This document shows, in pieces, positions 56,346 to 64,000 of a stretch of 64,000 nucleotides of DNA. The stretch covers positions 8,167,001 through 8,231,000 of the forward strand of contig NC_079888.1 of NCBI RefSeq assembly GCF_029227915.1. Reading direction: 5' to 3'. This DNA is from Hydractinia symbiolongicarpus (Eukaryota; Cnidaria; Hydrozoa; Anthoathecata; Hydractiniidae). Position 1 is the first letter of the stretch, and every line of letters begins with the position of its first letter. Made by a program: the position numbers and the translations under genes. Under the pieces are notes generated by a model that was given only the letters and a program-made list of their open reading frames with translations, was not told where the DNA came from and ran no database searches.

Positions 56346-58277
56346 ACTTGTGAATATTCAAGTAAATCATAGAAATGATTTTCACGTAAAACATATACAG
56401 ATCGAAACAAGAATTGCATGTTAAAAAACGTTCTGTTACAGACTGTAAACTAACAAAATGTCATGTCAACTTATGGGTATGAGTAGGATTTGTATATATG
56501 TTGCTTTTTATATGAGAATCTTCATAATTGGCTTATAGTTACTAAAACTTTCTTAAAGATTTTACAGTATTAAAATATTTTTTAAACATAGTTGACAGGG
56601 ACATGTAAGGGTAAATAATATGAGACATGTTAAATGTTTTGATGTTATTTTTCTAATTTCTAACTCTTTTCTGGCTTAATAAACTGCCTTTCTCTTGTGG
56701 GAATTTCATAGCATTAAAATTAATGCTTAATAGAAATTGGTGCAAAACTACACCAGTAACCCTAATGCTAAACTGTATTAACTTCATGAAGAGGTGATTA
56801 CTATATACTTTTTGTACACGTTTATTATATGTTGCGATCTTACACTGTAAGTCTAACTGGAAATCTTTCATTCTTTTATATGCTGGTTTTCTTTGTGCAT
56901 TTGCAGGTTCTTAACACAGACTATAATTTTCCAAACAATATTTCTATGTTGCACTACTGTTGACTATCTATTCCTAAAATTGTCTTGTAATGTAATTTTT
57001 TGTTGTATTGTTAGTTATTAGACTTATTGCATGTTTTGAAATGAAGCAAATCCCCAACTTATTACTTGTTCTCGTATTATGTGCGTAAAACGAAAAAAGA
57101 TGCTAAGATACTTAATACCAGTATGTGATTCAAAGAAATTATGGAAACGCTAACCCTGTTTCAAATCGAATTTGCTAACCGGACGCATTTTCCATCCGCA
57201 TGTTTTAACAAGGATAAAGTGGTAAAACTACGGGGGTTACTGTTATTTGTTTGGCTATAAAGAAACTTTCGTTTCTAATCTAGAAGGATTCTTAATAACT
57301 AAAAACCTTACTTTTGGGAAAATTTTAGTTCCTTTTACAGCAAAAACACAAAACGGCCGATTTACCTCGTACAACACCACAACCCTTGACATTACTTTGC
57401 CAAAAAATCTATGAAATTTTGCCTAACCAAAAAAAATTCCTAGATCCGCCCCTGCTATCATTCATGGTTGAAAGTCTTGCGATTGAAAAGTTTATGGTCT
57501 TAAACGGCATTTAGTTGCCAAAAAATCAAAATTTTGATGTCACCATTATGTTCAGCATACTTTTGTTGTTAACTGTGCCAAATTTTGTCGAAAATAAAGT
57601 AGCTTTAATTTTTAGACCAATTTTAGCCTAAAATGACATTTAGGTGACAAAATCAAAATTATGATGTCACCATTATGTTCAGCATACTTTTTTTGTTAAC
57701 TGTGCCAAATTTTGTCGAGAACAAAGATAAATTATATAATTATAATAATCCATTAATTAAATAAATTCCCGGTACTCCCGGTACGAAGTTTGAATCTGTG
57801 ATGTTGCAATTGACAATTTGGGACGGGGTTAGTTAGTTAGTCAGTTAGCAGTTGGAAACCAATACTATCCTCCTCCCAGAGGAACGTGAAATCCCAGGGT
57901 CGATTTTTTCTCAAAAAATGGTCCAAAAGGAAAAAACGACGGTTTTAAAGAACTTCCTACGCCTTCGGGCACGGAAATTCAATTACGCTGGGTCTCAAAC
58001 GGGTTTTCTGCAGTCAAAATTCCGACTGCGCTTTTGATTGCTTAATTCTGTTGTTCTTTGCTCACGTGGTCAATATCGGGAAATCTTTCGTTTTAAGCAA
58101 AAATGGATTTACTTACCTGAACAAACGTAATTATTGCGTGAGTATACGAAAAAAATTAGTTCTTTTTTAAAAAATTTTTTTTTTGATAATTAGATAGAAA
58201 AAGATTTGGGCTTTTAAATGGTGCAAAAACATTTTTAAAAAATATATTAAAGATAGATTATTATCAAACTTTCCGCC

Positions 58278-58891
58278 ATGCAACTGGATCGTTGTTTAAA
58301 AAGATCCTCCGTTTTCAAAATCTGTCACGGCCAAGTAACCTTAACAGAGCACAAAAACTTTCGAGTTGGACTGGGAACGAAGTTTATTTTGCAATTTAAC
58401 AATGAAAAAACGGGAAAAATATTCATCGAAAAAGTGTTCTTGCTTGTCGCCTATCTGGTGAAGGACGAAGAGGGCTCTCCAAGATATGAAGTGTTCTATG
58501 ACTTTCATCTCCGATGGGAAAAAATCGCTATGTAGAACATGTAAAATTTTTGGGAGAAAAGGCATTAGAACTGCGCGACGAAAATTTAAAAATGGCTGCT
58601 GAACTAGCTAGGGATTTAGCAAGAGAAAAATATGATTGCACAGAAACTGTAATGGATATCCCAACCAGCTTTCATGGAACATGGTGCAGTCGTGGTTAGA
58701 GTGCAAGCAATGGTGTGGTTTCTGCAATCGCAGACACATCGGCACAAGTTTTGGATGTGACACTCAAGTCACAGGCTTGCAAACAGTGCAAGGCAATGAC
58801 GGAGGAAAAGGAAAATGGATCCATGGAAACTATCGACTTTCCAGATTGGTTTGTAGAACTTTGTTGGCACACCAGATTAAATCTGCACTAA
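58278..58891 (+). pseudogene. Mutator-like transposase fragment (metazoan MULE-type)
   Basis: Frame 1 (58278-58535) has FRVGLGTKFILQFNNEKTGK, the N-terminal zinc-binding-like region of the family in worn form. A frameshift near 58515 leads to MGKNRYVEHVKFLGEKALEL and then MDIPTSFHGTWCSRG, where the family normally has SFDGTW (first catalytic Asp changed to His). After one TAG (58697), SASNGVVSAIADTSAQVLDV and SQACKQCKAM follow, matching the NGVVtvIdxxTgkVLDvevlSkxCxxC block. It ends at a TAA at 58889-58891. The catalytic residue, the stop and the missing C-terminal half make it inactive. The family assignment is from memory of the motif pattern. Confidence 0.55.
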
Positions 58892-60101
58892 GAACTTAAG
58901 CCATATCACTCTTTCCGTACAGAACGCTTAGTAAAGACGTTTTACAACGATATATAACCAAAACGTTCTAAAAAATCACACAAAATGCCCCTAAGTATTT
59001 TTTTGCTAGATCTTTTCACGGGCCTTATCGACTAGTCTCTATAATAATGTGGAGAGGGTGTCTGTCGCGACATCAATAACACTAATTTGGTATCTTAATT
59101 TTAATTAATGAAGCCATTACAATGCAGTGTTATAACTTTGAGGGCAATTAACTTGGAGACGAGTTGGTGATGACAGTCATTTTTTACCGCGTGGGTAACT
59201 AGGGACAACCTGAGACAAATTTAGGTACGTTTCCCAAACCGGAATGGACGAATTGATGACGTCATTAAAAAATCCTTTAAACCACAATATTTCTGTAACC
59301 GTTTGGCAAAAGTACTTGTAACTAATAGTACACATTTTCTTGATCAAGATCTAAACGATGAAGATAACGGAACATTGCAGAAAGTACAACTGGTGTATTT
59401 TTAACGTTGTTTACTAGTCTGGACTGTCAAAGTAAAACTTTTGAAGCCTACCGACTACACAGTACTGGTAAAGTGAAATGTTCTCGCAAAATAAAGTTCC
59501 CTACCTAGATGTCCAAATATTTATTGTTAGAAAAGTAATGTTGTATTGCCTAGCAAAACTTAACATTATTAAATACTCAAAACACTCAAGGCTGCAGTTA
59601 ACCCAGCTACATCTAGCTAAGCGTAAAAAAACATTAGAAATATTGTGGCAGTTTGCTTATAAACACAATCCCAAGTCTGTTTAGTGCTTTCACTGTTTAG
59701 CAAAACAAGGAGAAAATAACACGTAAAGAAAAAATCAAGTTGTCTAGGATAAAGTTCATTTATAGCAAATTAAACAAAAAAGTCTAGCTATCTAGCTTAA
59801 AGCCGGTAGATCATGATGTTGAACATTTGTAGCCAAAATCCTAAAATGGTTTGTTTAAGATTTGTACATGGCTAAAAAATGTGTCGAAATATTTATTTAA
59901 GCCAGTTAGTTAACTCCCCGTAACTTGAACCTCCAAGGGATCGAGAAAAATAAGTTTGACTTAACGAATGTTCGAGTTAAACGAAGCTTCTGTTTAATTT
60001 TTTCAGGAAGTGGAGCAACAGCTACCGTGAAAAGCAATCTTAGCAATGAAAAAAGCATACAAGTCCCTTGCAAATTGAATTTTCCTTGACAGACAATATT
60101 A
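58892..60101. other. Intergenic with Helentron-like end fragments
   Basis: At 59018-59036 a CACGGGCCTTATCGACTAGT end is immediately followed by TCTCTATAATAATG, the start of another degenerate copy. No coding gene is supported in the rest. Confidence 0.35.
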
Positions 60102-60283
60102 TCTCTTTAATTATAGCCGTATTTTGTCTGTGTGTCCGCGAGAGCCGCGTCCCGTAACGGAATCACGAAATTTTTATAATGCGCACCAATACCAAATGCG
60201 ATATATTTTTGTCCACTTTGTTGCGACAGGTAAATTTAAAGGACGGGCGAACCCGTGGATTTTTCCACGGGCTTACCACTAGT
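60102..60283 (+). mobile_element. Helentron-like element, first of a tandem pair
   Basis: TCTCTTTAATTATAGCCGTA start, TTTTGTCTGTGTGTCCGCG, CACTTTGTTGCGACAGG, then ACCCGTGGATTTTTCCACGG hairpin and CTTACCACTAGT end. Confidence 0.5.
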
Positions 60284-60386
60284 CTCTTTATTAATAGCCG
60301 TATTTTGTCTGTCTGTCCGCGGTAGGCGAGTACCGTGGCGGAAACACGAAATGCGATATATATGTTTCCACGGGTTAACAGCTAGT
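60284..60386 (+). mobile_element. Helentron-like element, second of a tandem pair (shortened)
   Basis: Starts CTCTTTATTAATAGCCGTAT directly after the CTAGT of the preceding copy; GTCTGTCTGTCCGC; ends TTTCCACGGGTTAACAGCTAG. The middle is deleted. Head-to-tail tandem copies are typical of rolling-circle elements. Confidence 0.5.
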
Positions 60387-62436
60387 CTATTTATATTACA
60401 TCAGGAGTCAATAAAAACTTCTCGATTTAAAAGTTTGAGTTATTTAAAGAAAACCTCAGGGACAAACAACGACTGTTCGAGTTATGTGAGGTTCGAGTTA
60501 ACCGGAGATTTTATAAGGAAGTATTGACGAAAGTTCAAGGGAAACAAGAAAAAGGTTTGAGATAACGAAAGTTCTAAATATCCGGTGTTTAAGTTACCAG
60601 GAGCTACCTGTGATGGTATATTCCTAAATTAAACTGAAAAGTAGATGTACAGCTATAGCTGTATTTATGTTGTTGTTTTTGTATCATGTGGCTTATTTTG
60701 TTTGGCAGGTATTCTGGTCAATAGTGCAGTTTCTTTTTGTGTTTTTTACTAAGCCTTAGATTGGGTTGTGGCTAGTTATAGCTACTTCTAGCTAAAAAGT
60801 GAAAGTAGTCGAATATTAGTTATCAGCAACAACAATTTCAACTATTTTTCATTATTCTTGTTAAAAACAGTCACCTCACCACTAAATGCTACAATTTTAG
60901 CAGTATTAAAACCCAAGGCGTGTCTGTACTTTATGATTTAATAAGAGGTATTCTGCACACAATTCAACAATTATTTCGAAAGTGTTTAAGCTGCTAATTA
61001 ATTTTAGAACTTTGAGGAAGACTTATTTTACAAAATAAAATTACTGGGTGACAGTTTTAGCTTAACGCGTTAGCGAAGGTTTACTGTCTGTGCTTTTTTT
61101 TTACTTAATCAAAGCTGTGAGGTTATGTACGCTTGCACTTTACTCTGATGTGCGTTATGGTTTGCCTGTATTAATCCCTCATCTCAGTGTTACTCACAAG
61201 AGATTTTTGAAATTTCTCAACAACTTATTCTGAAAAATCCACTCACAGGACAGTTTCTTGTATATTAACAGTTGCAGGAAACCCGATTTGCGAAATACCA
61301 TATACCTATATATACAAAAGCACTTGACCTACACGTACGGCACTGTTTACCTGCAATTAAACGCTCAACCTGTCTGTCTATCTATCTCTATATCTGTCTT
61401 TCTGTCGGTCTGTTTGTCTGTCTGTTTTGTCCGGTTTCGCTCAACCTGGAATGCCGCACAAGTCTAATCAAGGTACCTGCAGCTATATAAAAAACATAGT
61501 GTTGTTTTTGATACACCTAGTCCTCACTGCGAATGTTTATCCCCAGAAGAGATGTTGCATTATTTTTTTCTGGCGAAAGTCCGTGTTCTAAAAATATATT
61601 AACCATAAAAGTAATTTCCTCTTGATATTGATAATTTTAGAAACTTCGGTGTCAGATGGTGTTAAAACGCAAAAGAGTGACACCTTATTGTATGCTTGAA
61701 TTATTAAACAACAAACAAAAATAAACAATCAGGTTATATTCTTTTATAGCTGTGCCGTAGAAAGCAAATTTGGTTGCTTTGTGGGTGTTTAAAATTAGTG
61801 TTTTCAGGAGGGTCAACCATTGTTTGTTACCAGCTTCAGATAGGTACACGGTCAGCCAATTAAATTGTTTCATCATTATCAATGATACGTACAATCTGTC
61901 ATTACTATTTACGATACTATTTGTTATGACAACTTTCGTTGTTATGGAACACAATCGACTGTCTGAAAATATTGTGATCTTAACTCTATTCTCTGTGGGA
62001 GTGTTTTCCAAGCAGTGTTAGCTTTTCCAAGATCGTTTCAGACAAAAATTTACAAAGTTTTGTTTTTATTCTAGCACCACAATATCGTATCATGTAAGTA
62101 TTTAGATGACTTTAAGAGAGCTTGTGACGTCTGTGTTGTCTCGTTCTCACGATGTTGAAGTTTTTTTACCTTTTTCTTCCCTTATATTACTTATTTGTTT
62201 TTAATTGTTTTTCAAAGATATAAAATTCTCCACATTTTCTTAAGTATTTTAGGTGATAAAGTTATACTACAAATCTGGATATTTATGTCAAAGTCTCATA
62301 TTTTGAGTAAGAAAAAGAGAGAGAGAAAGAGAGGGAAAATTAGAACGCAATTTTTTCCAACATTTTTTTGATATTATGTGTCAGTTTTGATATTAAGTGT
62401 CAATCATTTTCACGTAAAAATTGTATAAATACACAG
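60387..62436. other. Intergenic
   Basis: No supported gene. A (TGTC/TATC)n microsatellite lies at about 61371-61430 and GAGAAAGAGAG purine runs near 62310-62335. Confidence 0.4.
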
Positions 62437-62959
62437 GCAATGCCTTGGTTACGAGAAACATATCTAAAAATGTTTGCAACCGCTGGTAAGTATACACCAT
62501 TATTTTTTTCCACTGACACTGGTTTTAAGTACAGCTGTGTGTTTTCCATGGTATAATTTCTGATCTAATTTACTTTACATTGGTGAACTATCTGAGGTTA
62601 ACACTAACATATTGCCGCACGTAGTGTAGTGGGTTAAATCCTGCTAACTGTCAGACAGCATGTTAGTGATAAAGAAAATAGTTCTTCTTCAATATAATTA
62701 ACATTACTTCTCATGTGCATACCTCTTATACGTTAAATTGCTTAAGTTTTAGAAGTTAACATAACATTGTAATCCCTTTTATTTTTGTAATTTTGAATTT
62801 TTAGTGGCTCTAGTAATTGTCTCCCTAAATCGATCTGGCGAAGCAAGGAAAACGAACCAAAGTCACAGTGATACATGCGATGTTAAACAACTCATGAACA
62901 TGTTGTTCTTAGACGTTATGAGAACATCATTGGTCTTACGTGATCTGCAAGTCAAGCTG
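62437..62959 (+). CDS. 5' part of an unrecognised, probably secreted or type II membrane protein (partial)
   Basis: Two coding exons, 62437-62485 (ATG at 62440, after AATACACAG) and 62805-62959, join in phase 1 with consensus GGTAAGT and TTTTTAG sites. They give 67 residues: MPWLRETYLKMFATAVALVI begins a signal peptide or signal anchor, followed by a polar stretch and a Leu/Met-rich, heptad-like helix (VKQLMNMLFLDVMRTSLVLR). The second exon ends in phase 0 at GGTACGT. A strong acceptor TGCTTTCTCAG ends at 63998, so the next exon seems to begin at the window edge. The family is not recognised. Confidence 0.5.
62608..62700 (+). mobile_element. Degenerate copy of the tRNA-derived SINE (intronic)
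   Basis: CATATTGCCGCACGTAGTGT followed by AGTGGGTT and later AGCATGTTAGTGATAAAGAA match the minus strand of 14795-15338 with an internal deletion covering part of the tRNA-like head. It lies in the intron of the gene at 62437. Confidence 0.55.
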
Positions 62960-63547
62960 GTACGTGGAATATATTTTTTTGCACATAGCGTTAAACATAC
63001 TCTTGACGGGCAGCACCAGATTTTGGTAACTTTACTATACATCTTAATTTACAAAAACCCCTTGTTTACAATACCGTGTGTCCAAAGGAGGTCTGAATAC
63101 ATACTGGAACAAACCTTCTTGCTTGAACAGATAAATTAAAATTACTTTCCGCTCGCAGCTTTTGCTGGCCCCTTTATTTCAGACCTCAGCATGAAAACCA
63201 ACACGTTTTAATTGATTAACAACCTCCTCAGCTATTCGTAGAGAATTGCCAATCGACCCTTCTTAATAAGCCCCTGCTTCTACAGTTAGGGTAGTAAAAG
63301 TAATGGTGTAAATATGGACGGCATGGCTGGTTGAATCTTTTTTTCCCTTTTTTTACACGGGCGCTGTTAAGCATTCGAAATTAATGAGTAGGGATTGACC
63401 TTTTAATGGTAGTTAATTAATGAGAATAGCGAAAGTAACGTTTGGAATTAAAAATTATAAAATACAATCATTGTAAGTCGTAAAAAAGAGTGCTTCAGTT
63501 GATATTTTCACACCTATTATTCTGTTACTAATTGTTAGCCTGTGGAA

Positions 63548-63700
63548 AATCTAACTCAGCGGGGGGTCCGCGCAGAGACAGACAGACGACAGCTATTATT
63601 ATAGAGATAGTCGTTGCCCGTGGAAAAATCCACGGGTTCACCCTTTATATTTACCCGTAGCAACAAAGTGGATAAAAATATATCGCTATTATTATAGAGA
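63548..63700 (-). mobile_element. Tandem Helentron-like element ends
   Basis: AACTCAGCGGGGGGTCCGCG and CAGAGACAGACAGACGACAG are followed by ATTATTATAGAGATAGTCG, then GCCCGTGGAAAAATCCACGG, and again ATTATTATAGAGAGG. This shows two copies joined head to tail (minus orientation), the second shortened. Confidence 0.5.
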
Positions 63701-64000
63701 GGTAAAAACAAAAGGATAAAATTAATGTAAATCGTTTTGCAAAGAAAGTCCAGTTCAAATTTCAAATGACTATTTTCTCAATGTTTTGTGGATCATACAG
63801 ATAGAAAACAAATTTGTGGAAATGTAAAATCAAACATGAGATTCTCTTGGCTTGGCAAGTTCGATTACCTATACAATGAACAAAATAAAACTTTAGTTCT
63901 GAACATAATCAAAAATTCAAGAAAAATCGTTAAAAAATAGACTGTCATTTTCTCACTTTTCGACCACGTATTTGTCGTATTGCATTCTGCTTTCTCAGCT

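Larger units (their letters stand above)
54358..57454. mobile_element. Element Y: 3.1-kb non-autonomous DNA transposon with CAGGGGCGGATCTAGG ends
   Basis: Both ends read inward CAGGGGCGGATCTAGG, with a GTTAGGC block shared a little further in. It is flanked by CTATC on each side. Copy 1 of element X gives the empty site (ACAGCCTATCATTCATGG), so the target duplication is exactly 5 bp. The interior has no transposase. It contains a ~66-bp tandem repeat (54555-54745) and a ~200-bp tandem duplication (56000-56345). Confidence 0.85.
54130..57982. repeat. Repeat element X, copy 2, interrupted by element Y
   Basis: Left part 54130-54357 and right part 57460-57982 match copy 1 (47385-48323) closely. 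The right part has only two 128-bp units (AGCATACTTTT at 57553 and 57680) and an unrelated insert with GTTAGTTAGTTAGTCAGTTA near 57830. The two parts are separated by a 3.1-kb TIR element. Confidence 0.75.

Noticed and set aside
62417-62430. GTATAAATA as a TATA box for the gene at 62437
   Set aside because: It lies only about 15 bp before the ATG, which would put the transcription start inside the coding region; a splice or trans-splice acceptor fits better.

Overview
The window is animal nuclear DNA: AT-rich, with split genes, canonical GT/AG introns and dense transposable elements (TEs) of nearly every class. The protein-coding content (a TBC1D22-type RabGAP and tandem gamma-glutamyl hydrolases) is metazoan. 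The repeat set (Harbinger, Mutator-like, Copia, gypsy, CR1/Jockey LINEs, a tyrosine-recombinase retroelement relic, Helentron-like elements) would suit a cnidarian, perhaps a hydrozoan. That placement is an inference from style, not from a database match. No bacterial operons, rRNA or CRISPR were seen.

Layout. 0-6.9 kb: possible last exon of a gene entering from the left, a 115-bp satellite-like array built on AGCCGTACC, LINE and tyrosine-recombinase relics, and a MITE with a 9-bp target duplication. 7.0-13.4 kb: complete 13-exon TBC1D22-like gene (+), 556 aa, followed by a Cys-rich candidate exon. 14.8-15.5 kb: tandem and inverted tRNA-derived SINE copies. 16.3-18.3 kb: a GC-richer block of unknown nature between direct repeats. 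18.8-19.1 kb: a 300-bp (TA)n array at the 3' end of a broken LINE (-) that reaches 21.1 kb. 21.2-22.4 kb: a two-exon secreted cationic peptide gene (-): signal peptide, CX6C, about 80 residues of PSGR-type repeat, CX6C. I do not recognise it; it is the most interesting object here. 22.8-34 kb: AT-rich intergenic DNA with MITEs, a Harbinger-type element carrying a MADF-like remnant, a 3.6-kb TIR-flanked segment and an octanucleotide microsatellite.

34.3-52.8 kb: two tandem gamma-glutamyl hydrolase genes (-). The first is compact with one intron. The second has the same exon structure, but its single intron is 15.3 kb and contains a Harbinger transposon (a Myb-like gene and a transposase gene, both broken), a Copia element inserted inside the Harbinger Myb gene (identical-looking 278-bp LTRs, 5-bp target duplication, reverse transcriptase missing), and a decayed gypsy element that itself contains another repeat.

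52.8-64 kb: repeats inside repeats (element X interrupted by element Y, with an empty site available for comparison), Helentron-like short elements, a Mutator-like transposase relic, and the first two coding exons of an unrecognised, probably secreted or membrane protein running off the right edge.

The host genes here have no evident functional link. TBC1D22 is a membrane-traffic regulator, gamma-glutamyl hydrolase trims folate polyglutamates, and the cationic peptide is a likely secreted effector or structural peptide.
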